From: CAZBWE01 sp964440735
GTDB lineage: Bacteria > Planctomycetota > Phycisphaerae > Sedimentisphaerales > Anaerobacaceae
Assembly: GCA_964440735.1 (NCBI GenBank)
Contig: CAYTTK010000046.1
Location: 1-17,910, forward strand
DNA: 17,910 nt
Reading direction: 5' to 3'
Part shown: positions 1-7,128 of the stretch, piece by piece
How the letters are laid out: each line of letters opens with the position of its first letter
Position numbering within the stretch: the first letter of the stretch is position 1
Notes under the pieces: model-generated
Seen by the model: only the letters and a program-made list of their open reading frames with translations
Database searches by the model: none
What the model was told of the DNA's origin: nothing
Position numbers and translations under genes: made by a program

Positions 1-826
1 GCGCAGCGACCTTTGAAAATAAAGCTTCGATAGTGTCCGGCTCAGAGCCGAGATATATTATATCGTCGAATCCGGCATCGTTAAGCTCTGATACCTTTGC
101 AACCTTTTGTATTCTATTTGCCAGCTCTGATGGCGGTTCGTATGAAGATACCCAGGTTATTTGAGCCGGTCTGCCGTAGCGGTTGAAGAAATCTCGAAAG
201 ACACCTTCGGTTAATTCTGTTTCCGCAACAATTAGCATCTGCCCATCTGCTTTTAAGCTCTTACGCTCTTGGCAGGCATAGGCATCTTCAACGCAAGCCC
301 ACGGCTCCACGAGAGCAATAGCTGAGGCAGAAAGATTCTCATCGGCAGGTAAAAGCATCGACTCGCCGTCCGGCGATGTGATGATTCTCTCATCCATCAG
401 GACATATTCCTGAAGTCCTCCTTCAAAGTTGTATCCGAAGGATGCATTGGAACCGGTGGTTTGCAGCCAGCGGTAATCGGTTTGGACAAGGTAGCGTTCG
501 CTTGGCTTGAAGTTTTCCACGCCGGGACCAACGGCTTCAATTCTAACCACAGCTTCGTGGCCGGGCACAGCAGGTTTTTGGTCGGGAACGTAACTGGGAA
601 TCTCCTTGAGTATTTCAGGGTAGATGCCGGAAATAATCCGGCCTTTGCGAACATGGCTGGAAAATTGCTTCAGTAACTTCAAATCGGAAAAGCAAAGTCC
701 CACCGCCTCCACTCGACAGAGAATCTGATGCCGGCCAGGGCTAAAAACCTCTTTGGTTTTGTTCAGGACCAATTTATCAGGCCCGACTAACTGCACAGCA
801 CATTGTATTTTTGGCAATTTCGCCAT
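1..826 (-). CDS. Zinc-dependent alcohol/sugar dehydrogenase (MDR family), C-terminus outside window
   Basis: An open frame starts at ATG 826 and runs off the left edge, giving about 275 N-terminal residues. Visible MDR features are GLCFSDLK with the catalytic-zinc Cys near residue 45, PGHEAV with His-Glu near 90-91, and ALVEPWACVEDAY, which resembles the Glu-Pro segment of sorbitol-dehydrogenase-like enzymes. The four-Cys structural-zinc loop normally found after the GHE motif is not visible; that stretch has no Cys. The family oxidises or reduces alcohols and polyols with NAD(P). The start lies 7 bases after the PHP gene stop, with only a weak purine-rich Shine-Dalgarno, so it is probably translated with its operon partners. 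The neighbouring kinase suggests a sugar or sugar-phosphate substrate. An L-sorbose-1-phosphate-reductase-like role is possible but not shown. Confidence 0.8.
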   Translation of the reverse strand, partial: MAKLPKIQCAVQLVGPDKLVLNKTKEVFSPGRHQILCRVEAVGLCFSDLKLLKQFSSHVRKGRIISGIYPEILKEIPSYVPDQKPAVPGHEAVVRIEAVGPGVENFKPSERYLVQTDYRWLQTTGSNASFGYNFEGGLQEYVLMDERIITSPDGESMLLPADENLSASAIALVEPWACVEDAYACQERKSLKADGQMLIVAETELTEGVFRDFFNRYGRPAQITWVSSYEPPSELANRIQKVAKVSELNDAGFDDIIYLGSEPDTIEALFSKVAA

Positions 827-833
827 AGATTGC

Positions 834-2201
834 TTATTTTATCTGTTTCGAGTCGCGAGTCACTTTTTCTAATACCTGCCCTGCGGTTACATTCTCATTC
901 AAACCGATTAGTTTATCTTCGTCTTTTGGCTCGAGCAAAGAACCAAGCTTTTCGAAAAACTTGTTTTTTTCTACCATGTTTTCGAAATTCCTCTTGGCCC
1001 ATTCGCTGGTATATCCCAGCCCGCATTTTTGCTGGAGCACCGAGTGGGCATAAATAATATGAGCACCTTTTAGAAAAACCGGCACCAAAGGAGCCAATTC
1101 CTTACTATCAAAGTCGTCCACAAATTTTTGCCCCGGGCTATTCATTTCAGTCCCGATAACAATGGGCAAGTTCAGTTTTTCTGCCAATGCCACAACTTGA
1201 TATAGGTTCTGTAGTTTTTCGTTTTTTACGCCCACTGTATAATTTCGGTCAGGGACAATGTTGAGGGCCGCTGCGCCTGTGCTTATAGCAACTTCCAAAA
1301 GCTCTTCAATATGCTTTTCGCCTTCACTGGTGCCATCCAGCCAGGTTGCAACCGGTATGCCACCGGCCGCGAGGACAAACCGGTTGGTATCAGCCATCAA
1401 CGGAAACGACCCCTTGCCAGGCAACATATACCCAATGCCGCCTTGTTTCATAGTTTTGGCTCGAATCGTATTCAGCGGGTCTCTGCCCTCGGGCAATTGT
1501 GGTTCTTCAATTTTTACACCCAGCTTCTCTGACCAAAAATCGGAAAGTTCTTTTAGATTTTTGAACATTCTTTTGGCCTTGCGTGCATAAGCAAGACATA
1601 TATGCCGCTCGGTCGGATTGCCCGAGGGCGTCAGAACAAGCACATCCTGCTCATAATCCAACTCTACCGGCTTTAAGTATTTATTCACCCGCTCCATTAA
1701 ATCCCGATTTCGCTGCTGAGCAGTTTCACGAAGAGTAAGCAAGAATTCCTTTTGTTTGCCTTCGAGGGTGGCTTTCGGAAATCCTATCCCCATATGGTAT
1801 GAGATACCCGGCTCGCCGGGTGAGTTTATCACTCTATCGGAAAATTCCGGCACATAAACTCGCGTCTCCAGCCCTGCACACGCTTTTAGACCCAGCATCC
1901 TCGCTGCTTCGAGGAATTCTTCCAGAGCATCGAGCACATCGAAATCCACCACTCCCGCAACAGCTAATCCGCGTTTACGAGCCAGCCAGGCAAATTTGCT
2001 CGGTGAATAGCCATAAGTATTGTATGAGAAAAAAGTGTGACAGTGCAGATTAACCCGCCACACGTCTGGCGGGTTAACATCCGTGCCGGCTTCGGGCAGT
2101 TCGATTTCTCCTGCCTTAACCTTCTGACATAATGCTACTAATGCCTCTTTTCTTTCAGCAGAATTGAAACTATCGAGCTTTCGTTCGAGTTCTTCGACCA
2201 A
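834..2201 (-). CDS. PHP-domain protein in sugar-kinase operon
   Basis: This is a 455-residue protein with an N-terminal PHP (polymerase and histidinol phosphatase) metal-binding fold from about residue 48. It shows NLHCHTFFSYN with His53 and His55, VVDFDVLDA near residue 86, and AGLETRV with Glu112. A late YAHSVLQ may supply another ligand. PHP proteins are usually metal-dependent phosphoesterases. In the second motif the usual Asp-His reads Asp-Phe, so the metal site may be altered. At 455 residues it is much longer than minimal PHP phosphatases. The start is TTG, supported by AAGGA nine bases upstream; the kinase stop codon is embedded in that Shine-Dalgarno (TAAGGA), so the genes are tightly coupled. 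A role in rhamnose or other deoxysugar breakdown is inferred from context; the substrate is unknown. Confidence 0.78.
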   Translation of the reverse strand: MVEELERKLDSFNSAERKEALVALCQKVKAGEIELPEAGTDVNPPDVWRVNLHCHTFFSYNTYGYSPSKFAWLARKRGLAVAGVVDFDVLDALEEFLEAARMLGLKACAGLETRVYVPEFSDRVINSPGEPGISYHMGIGFPKATLEGKQKEFLLTLRETAQQRNRDLMERVNKYLKPVELDYEQDVLVLTPSGNPTERHICLAYARKAKRMFKNLKELSDFWSEKLGVKIEEPQLPEGRDPLNTIRAKTMKQGGIGYMLPGKGSFPLMADTNRFVLAAGGIPVATWLDGTSEGEKHIEELLEVAISTGAAALNIVPDRNYTVGVKNEKLQNLYQVVALAEKLNLPIVIGTEMNSPGQKFVDDFDSKELAPLVPVFLKGAHIIYAHSVLQQKCGLGYTSEWAKRNFENMVEKNKFFEKLGSLLEPKDEDKLIGLNENVTAGQVLEKVTRDSKQIK

Positions 2202-2213
2202 ATTATCTTTTCC

Positions 2214-3695
2214 TTAATTTTGTTTTTTAATTTTCTTGTATTGTTCTTCCCAAAGTTGACTATCCTTCGGCTGATATTCTTTAAGGTCAAATGAATTGCG
2301 AACAATCGCTCTAAGCTCTGCGAGTGTTTTTATTTGCCCTGTGGCCTTGGCCTGCATCAGGATATTGCCGCTGGCTGTTGCTTCAATCGGGCCGGTGATG
2401 ACCTTTTTGCCGATGGCGTTGGCGGTAAACTGACAGAGCAGCTCATTTTGTATCCCACCGCCGACAATGTGAATAACCTCAATTGCCTTTCCGGTAACAT
2501 CTTCGATAGCTTCCAATACCTGCCTGTATCTAAGAGCCAGACTTTCCAGTATAACTCTTATCAGCTGTCCCTTGTCTTCGATTGTTTTTTGGCCTATATT
2601 AGCCAGATATTCATTTATTCGTTTTGGCATATCACCTAGTGCCAGAAATGAGCTATCATCTACTTTTTTAATAAGACCGGCGAAAGGTTCAGATTTTTCC
2701 GCCATTGCTGTCAGCTCAGGATAGGAAAGGTCTGTTCCCTCTTTCTGCCATTGCCTTTTACTTTCCTGCATCAGCCATAGTCCCATTATGTTTTTCAAGA
2801 GCCGAATCGTATTTTCGACGCCGCCCTCGTTCGTAAATTCATATCCAAAGGTTTTATCATTGATAATCGCCTCAGGCGCTTCAACTCCCATAAGCGACCA
2901 TGTCCCGGATGAAAGGTATGCCCAGTTAGCGCTCTGGTCAGCCGGAACCGCAGCCACCGCAGAAGCTGTGTCATGTGAGCCAATCGTGATAACCGGAATA
3001 GGCCCACAGCCGATTTCATTTCTAACCTTGGTGGTCAACTGACCTACAACCGTTCCGGGCTGAACAATCCTTGGCATAATATCAATCGGTAGAGATAATT
3101 TTTCCAAAACTTTTTTCGACCACCTACCTGTCTTCATATCCATAAATTGTGTCGTGCTTGCAAGGGTGTATTCCGCAAAAACCTTACCGCATAAATAATA
3201 GCTTAACAGGTCTGCCATAAGAATAAGATTTTTCGCTTTGGCAAGCGCCACAGAATTGGCTAAACGCATCGCAAGAAGCTGATAAACGGTGTTGAGTTGT
3301 ATGAACTGAATACCGGTGTTTTCATAGATTTTGCGTTTGTCCAACAGCTCAAACGCCTTTTCCATCATCCCATTGGTTCGGCTGTCGCGATAGTGATAAG
3401 GATTTTCAACCAGATTTCCATCGCCATCTATAAGTCCAAAATCTACTCCCCAGCTATCTATGCCGATACCCCAGATTTGCGTACCTGCCGCTTTGACTGC
3501 TTTGCCAATGCCTTTTTTCACTTTGCCAAGCAGGTTTTTAAAATCCCACCGCAGCGTTTTGTTTTCCTCAATAGGGCCGTTATCGAAGCGGTAAATTTCT
3601 TCAAGGATAAGTTTCTTGTCCGAAACCGAGCCAAGCATTACTCTGCCGCTCTCGGCTCCGAGGTCAACTGCGATATATTTTTTCACTTCCGCCAT
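2214..3695 (-). CDS. rhaB: Rhamnulokinase-like FGGY-family carbohydrate kinase
   Basis: This is a 493-residue FGGY kinase, the usual length for rhamnulokinase, which phosphorylates L-rhamnulose to the 1-phosphate with ATP in the cytoplasm. The N-terminal phosphate-binding motif is VDLGAESGRVMLG (residues 10-22). GIDSWGVDFGLID near residues 76-90 matches the rhamnulokinase signature. Further motifs are IGSHDTASAV, SSGTWSLMG, and the C-terminal adenosine/hinge segment IHIVGGGIQNELLCQ followed by GPIEATASGN. ATG 3695 has a strong AAGGAG seven bases upstream. It is the first gene of a three-gene operon with the PHP protein and the dehydrogenase, and a promoter candidate lies about 70 bases upstream. 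No rhamnose isomerase or aldolase is visible here. The substrate could be another ketose, so the symbol is by family resemblance. Confidence 0.85.
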   Translation of the reverse strand: MAEVKKYIAVDLGAESGRVMLGSVSDKKLILEEIYRFDNGPIEENKTLRWDFKNLLGKVKKGIGKAVKAAGTQIWGIGIDSWGVDFGLIDGDGNLVENPYHYRDSRTNGMMEKAFELLDKRKIYENTGIQFIQLNTVYQLLAMRLANSVALAKAKNLILMADLLSYYLCGKVFAEYTLASTTQFMDMKTGRWSKKVLEKLSLPIDIMPRIVQPGTVVGQLTTKVRNEIGCGPIPVITIGSHDTASAVAAVPADQSANWAYLSSGTWSLMGVEAPEAIINDKTFGYEFTNEGGVENTIRLLKNIMGLWLMQESKRQWQKEGTDLSYPELTAMAEKSEPFAGLIKKVDDSSFLALGDMPKRINEYLANIGQKTIEDKGQLIRVILESLALRYRQVLEAIEDVTGKAIEVIHIVGGGIQNELLCQFTANAIGKKVITGPIEATASGNILMQAKATGQIKTLAELRAIVRNSFDLKEYQPKDSQLWEEQYKKIKKQN

Positions 3696-3763
3696 CTCAA
3701 AACTCCTTTTACGATATTACACCCTGTCTATTTATGCTAACACGTTGAAGAATCTACTAAAAG

Positions 3764-3792
3764 ATTAAAAAGGCAGGATTAAAAATAGTCAA
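3764..3792 (-). promoter_or_regulatory. Predicted sigma70-type promoter of the rhaB-PHP-dehydrogenase operon
   Basis: On the minus strand, TTGACT (3792-3787) is followed after exactly 17 bases by TTTAAT (3769-3764); each hexamer matches 5 of 6 consensus positions. The start site would be near 3757, giving a leader of about 60 bases before the rhaB ATG. Inverted repeats overlap the -35, which suggests regulation. Confidence 0.55.
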
Positions 3793-3818
3793 TAACAATT
3801 ATTGAGAAACTATCTCAA
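3790..3818. promoter_or_regulatory. Two adjacent inverted repeats over the rhaB promoter -35 (possible operator)
   Basis: CAATAA-CAA-TTATTG (3790-3804) is a perfect 6-3-6 palindrome overlapping the -35 hexamer. It shares three bases with a second repeat, TTGAGA-AACTA-TCTCAA (3802-3818), a perfect 6-5-6. The position fits a repressor or activator site for the sugar operon. Alternatively the second repeat could act as a weak terminator for folC transcription arriving from the right. Confidence 0.4.
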
Positions 3819-3820
3819 AA

Positions 3821-3861
3821 CTGTCACCCTGAGCGAGGAGAGGGTTTTCGTTTACCGAAAA
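3821..3861. repeat. Degenerate intergenic repeat unit with two small hairpins
   Basis: CTGTCACCCTGAGCGAGGAG, followed directly by AGGGT, resembles the GTCACCCTGAGCG-type palindromic repeats seen between genes in many bacterial genomes. ACCCT (3826-3830) pairs with AGGGT (3841-3845). A second perfect stem, TTTTCG-TTTAC-CGAAAA (3845-3861), follows directly. The rest of the 250-base gap (3696-3951) shows only the promoter region and no small gene that I can support. Confidence 0.4.
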
Positions 3862-3951
3862 AAAGGGATTTCTCATTGTGCCTTAAATATCGTTGGTGCT
3901 TGGAGAAAATTTCTAAAAAACGATGATTGTAGGTTACAAGGTCGGAATTGA

Positions 3952-5367
3952 TTAATTTTCCTGGAAATGCATCTTGGCCTGGCCGATGAGATAAAAACTG
4001 CCGGTAATACAAATCAGGTCTTCTTTGCTGATAGCGTTTTTTGCCAGTTCCAGTGCAACGCCTAAACTGACAGCCGTCTGGTACATCTTGCCGCATATTT
4101 CCGTGTACATCTCAGCCAAATCTTCCGGTGATATCGCTTTCGAAGAGTTGCTGCGGGTAAAAATTACCTTGTCGGCACCATATTGCAGTTCATGCAGCAT
4201 CCCTTTAACGTCTTTGTCTTTATTGCAGCCGAAGATTATCACCATAGAATCGTAAGGGATATTCTGGCCTATGGCATGTATCAAGGCCCGAATACTTGCA
4301 GCGTTGTGGGCAGCGTCTATCATAATTCTCGGGTCTTCGCAAATCATCTCCATTCGGCCTGCCAGCGATACCTTGCCAAGCCCCTCAGTTGCTTTTTCAT
4401 TGTCTATCTTGTAGCCGCTCGCCTTGAGTTTATCCAGCATAGCCAGGGCAAGTCCGCAGTTGATTGCCTGATGTGTGCCGTGCAGTGGCACCCGCAGGTG
4501 TTCGAATTTACTCGTTTGTGTTGTCAGGCATATCCTCGTATGTGGTCCGTGTTCACGTGATGTTTCAAATCGGTGTGAAAAATCAATATCTCCACCGGTT
4601 ACACTCAATGGCGCCTTGATGGTATTAGCAAGCGATTTTAGAATGCGCATCGCTGACGGGTCTTGCTGCACGGTAATAATCGGCACACCTTGCTTGAAAA
4701 TACCTGCCTTCTCCTTTGCAATTTTGTCAATCGTATCTCCAAGCTGGTTCTGATGGTCGATACTCAAGCTGGTTATTCCAACGACCTCAGGCCGAATGAC
4801 ATTGGTGCTGTCCAATCTGCCGCCCAAACCGGTTTCGATTACGCCGATATCGACCTTCGCATCAGCAAAATGCATAAACGCGATGGCTGTCATAATCTCG
4901 AAGAAGGTTGGAGGGTCGGTTTTGGACATTTTCTCGACCGGAGCGTAAATTCGGTTCAGCGAGCCGAGCATTTCCCGCTCACTAATCATTTGTGAATTGA
5001 CCACAATTCGCTCGTGCAGGCTTACCACGTGCGGAGAGGTGTATAAACCAACTTTATAATCATTTGCCTCGAGCATCTTGGCCAGCATCGTGGCTGTAGA
5101 GCCTTTACCTTTTGTGCCAGCTATATGAACTGTAGAGAATTTTTTGTGAGGATTACCTAATAAGGACAGTAACTTTTCCATCCTTTTGAGATTAAACGTC
5201 GTAATATTATACCGCAGGTGGCTTTGCTTTTCGTAGTCAGTCTTCTCGTAGAGGTACTTCATGGCCTCTTTGTAGGTCTTAAAGGCCTTTTTGCTCTCGA
5301 CTTTCACAATTTTTGGAGAGCTTTTTTTTGTTTGTTTCTTCCGAGTTATTTTTTTTGATTTTGCCAT
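3952..5367 (-). CDS. folC: Bifunctional folylpolyglutamate/dihydrofolate synthase
   Basis: This is a 471-residue Mur-ligase-family enzyme that ligates glutamate to dihydropteroate or folate with ATP in the cytoplasm. The P-loop is GTKGKGST (residues 84-91). It is followed by YTSPHVVSLHERI, then ETGLGGRLDSTNV and SIDHQNQLGDT, all typical of FolC; MIDAAHNAAS marks the C-terminal ligase domain. It is longer than most FolC proteins because of a lysine-rich tail of about 27 residues (MAKSKKITRKKQTKKS...). ATG 5367 has GGAG five bases upstream, and a good promoter ends only nine bases before the ATG. The gene stands alone between the sugar operon and the glycosyltransferase pair, so it is probably monocistronic. 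The function call is firm; the basic tail is unexplained. Confidence 0.93.
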   Translation of the reverse strand: MAKSKKITRKKQTKKSSPKIVKVESKKAFKTYKEAMKYLYEKTDYEKQSHLRYNITTFNLKRMEKLLSLLGNPHKKFSTVHIAGTKGKGSTATMLAKMLEANDYKVGLYTSPHVVSLHERIVVNSQMISEREMLGSLNRIYAPVEKMSKTDPPTFFEIMTAIAFMHFADAKVDIGVIETGLGGRLDSTNVIRPEVVGITSLSIDHQNQLGDTIDKIAKEKAGIFKQGVPIITVQQDPSAMRILKSLANTIKAPLSVTGGDIDFSHRFETSREHGPHTRICLTTQTSKFEHLRVPLHGTHQAINCGLALAMLDKLKASGYKIDNEKATEGLGKVSLAGRMEMICEDPRIMIDAAHNAASIRALIHAIGQNIPYDSMVIIFGCNKDKDVKGMLHELQYGADKVIFTRSNSSKAISPEDLAEMYTEICGKMYQTAVSLGVALELAKNAISKEDLICITGSFYLIGQAKMHFQEN

Positions 5368-5376
5368 GAATACTCC

Positions 5377-5405
5377 ATTTTAACGTATAAGAGCATCCAG
5401 GTCAA
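5377..5405 (-). promoter_or_regulatory. Predicted folC promoter abutting the start codon
   Basis: TTGACC (5405-5400) is followed after 17 bases by TAAAAT (5382-5377) on the minus strand, both close to consensus. The expected start site falls within a few bases of the folC ATG (5367), so transcripts would be nearly leaderless and would lack the GGAG at 5376-5373. An upstream promoter giving a normal leader cannot be excluded. Confidence 0.45.
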
Positions 5406-5518
5406 TATTCAGCCAGATAAAACAACCTCGAGAGCAGGGGTGGTAATACTCGATTATGGGACATAAGGCATATTTGTTAAAGGACTTGCAAAAAAACATT
5501 GAAGTATTATCTTCGTAG

Positions 5519-5549
5519 TAAAAATCTTTTAGCACCAGAATTGCTAAAT
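5519..5549 (-). terminator. Weak hairpin plus T-run downstream of the methyltransferase-GT2 gene
   Basis: On the minus strand, TTTAGC (5548-5543), a nine-base loop and GCTAAA (5533-5528) form a perfect 6-bp stem, followed by AGATTTTT. It lies 140 bases after the stop at 5689 and before the folC promoter. The stem is short and AT-rich, so the call is tentative. Confidence 0.35.
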
Positions 5550-5587
5550 ATATAATTAGTTTTTCTTATAGTAATCTGCTTTTTGAG

Positions 5588-5660
5588 GTCGGTTTGCATT
5601 CCGACATGGCTTTTACTGCTGATTTACTCCAAACAGATGAAGCCGTAGATTTCCGCTACG
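5588..5660 (-). other. Two further small inverted repeats in the 5368-5688 gap
   Basis: CGTAG-ATTTCCG-CTACG (5644-5660) and GTCGG-TTTGCATT-CCGAC (5588-5605) are perfect 5-bp stems in the 3' region after the methyltransferase-GT2 gene. With the hairpin at 5519-5549 they could form a processed or attenuating 3' end. No tRNA-like or protein-coding signal is visible in this 320-base gap. Confidence 0.25.
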
Positions 5661-5688
5661 CATAACTCTGACGCTCTTATCTATTTAC

Positions 5689-7128
5689 TTAGGACAACTT
5701 CAACTTGCAGAAAGCCACCAAGCTCATGCGAAGAAGCAGCCAGCCGTGCTGCCATCGGCTGATCTTGGTTTCACCATAGCTGCGCTCACGATAGCGAATC
5801 GGCATATCAATAATCTTATGGTTAAGGCGGCAAGCGCCGAAAAGAATGTCGAAATCACCAAATGGGTCAAAATCTCCGAAATAGGAACGATTCGCAGCGA
5901 TTCGCTCATAATCACGCCGCCACAGAACCTTGGTACCGCAAAGCGTATCCTTGACCCTTTGTCCCAGCAACCAAGTAAACAGGCAGGCAAAGAAATGATT
6001 GGCGACCATGTTCAGGAAACGCATTGCCTTCTTTTCCATCGGATAGACCAGTCGGCAACCATTGATGAACTCGCCCTTACCCGAGACAATCGCTTCATAA
6101 TACTTGGGCAGTTCTTCCGGAGGCATCGTCAGGTCCGAGTCCAGAATCATCAAAACATCGCCCTGGCACTCGGCAAAACCCTGCCGTACCGCCTGCCCCT
6201 TACCATCGCCGCTTTGGTGCAGTAGCAAAACACGGTGCCACTGGTCCCCAAGTTTTTCGATACACCTATTTATCTCCTCTATCGTGCCGTCTTTAGAGTT
6301 GGCATCCACAAATATCAGTTCCGTCCATTTACCCATTTTGGGTGTCCGGGTGAATGCCTCTTCGATATTGCCCTTTTCGTTTCGAGTCGGGATAACAATC
6401 GAGACCGTCGGCTCATCACCATCTTCCTTTTTAGGGCCAACCTGCGGTGATGGCCGGGCTACAATTATCCATGTCAGGCAGAACCAGTTGAACATGGGCA
6501 ACTTCGCCAACAGTCGGTTCATTATCCAGCTCAATCCAGGTATTCGCACCGGTAATAGTGTCCGTCCGGAATGCGTGACCTCCTCAAAACCGGAAAGGTT
6601 CAGCAGATTCTCTATATCATTTGTCGAAAGCCAGTTATAGGATGGGTCTAGCTCTCGCCGTCTCAGCAGTGTTGCTAAGGCCAGTATCGGCCGCCAGAGG
6701 TTCGAATGATACGTAATAATCAGCCGAGTGTGTGGAGCGCAGACCGGATGAAGCCGTAACAGTGTTTTCTGAACATCGCGTAAGAGGGGTAGAAGGTCTG
6801 AGATAATGATATAGTCAAAAGGCTCTGTCCTGGAAAAATCCATCTTTTCTACGTCTCCGACTCGAAACTCCAGATTTGTCTGACCGGCATGGATTTGTTG
6901 TGCAGCCGCGATTTTCTTCTTATCAATGTCTATACCCAGACCATAGCAGGGCCGGGTCGCAGCCAGAAGTCTTCCCGTCGCACAGCCCAGTTCCAGCACC
7001 CGCATACCTTCGGGTATGACAAACGTGCAGGCCCGGTCAATCTCCTGATAATAGCCGGGATTTTTCCGACGCTTCGACTCAATCTGAGCTAAATCTTTAT
7101 CACTACTGATTGTGGCGTTCCTCTTCAT
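5689..7128 (-). CDS. Fusion: SAM-dependent methyltransferase + GT2 (polyprenyl-phosphate sugar synthase-like)
   Basis: This 479-residue protein has two domains. Residues about 25-190 form a class I methyltransferase: VLELGCATG at 44-52 (motif I), GIDID near 65-69, and GDVEKMDF with DYIIISDLL following. A hydrophobic stretch around 198-222 links to a family-2 glycosyltransferase from residue 241: TVSIVIPTRNEKGN, FVDANSKDGT (273-282), metal-binding DSD (330-332) and DTLCGTKVLWR (394-404). The last motif is typical of dolichol-phosphate-mannose/glucose synthases. No C-terminal membrane helices follow. Such enzymes load a nucleotide sugar onto a polyprenyl phosphate at the inner membrane face. 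ATG 7128 overlaps the preceding gene's TAA by one base (TAATG) and lacks a Shine-Dalgarno, suggesting coupled translation. It probably supplies the donor for the GT-C protein upstream; the methylated target is unknown. Confidence 0.82.
   Translation of the reverse strand: MKRNATISSDKDLAQIESKRRKNPGYYQEIDRACTFVIPEGMRVLELGCATGRLLAATRPCYGLGIDIDKKKIAAAQQIHAGQTNLEFRVGDVEKMDFSRTEPFDYIIISDLLPLLRDVQKTLLRLHPVCAPHTRLIITYHSNLWRPILALATLLRRRELDPSYNWLSTNDIENLLNLSGFEEVTHSGRTLLPVRIPGLSWIMNRLLAKLPMFNWFCLTWIIVARPSPQVGPKKEDGDEPTVSIVIPTRNEKGNIEEAFTRTPKMGKWTELIFVDANSKDGTIEEINRCIEKLGDQWHRVLLLHQSGDGKGQAVRQGFAECQGDVLMILDSDLTMPPEELPKYYEAIVSGKGEFINGCRLVYPMEKKAMRFLNMVANHFFACLFTWLLGQRVKDTLCGTKVLWRRDYERIAANRSYFGDFDPFGDFDILFGACRLNHKIIDMPIRYRERSYGETKISRWQHGWLLLRMSLVAFCKLKLS

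Noticed and set aside
3297..3740. 147-residue open frame on the plus strand
   Set aside because: Opposite strand of rhaB, composition of a shadow frame, no start signal.
3824..4096. 90-residue minus-strand frame overlapping the folC end
   Set aside because: Out of frame with the intact folC C-terminus and without a ribosome site; not a frameshifted extension.
5368..5688. tRNA or small RNA gene in the folC upstream gap
   Set aside because: No cloverleaf, T-loop motif or CCA end; only short hairpins.
5746..6225. 159-residue open frame on the plus strand
   Set aside because: Lies opposite the conserved GT2 domain and shows no protein family features.
6104..6640. 178-residue open frame on the plus strand
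   Set aside because: Antisense to the well-supported methyltransferase-GT2 gene; no ribosome site or recognisable motif.
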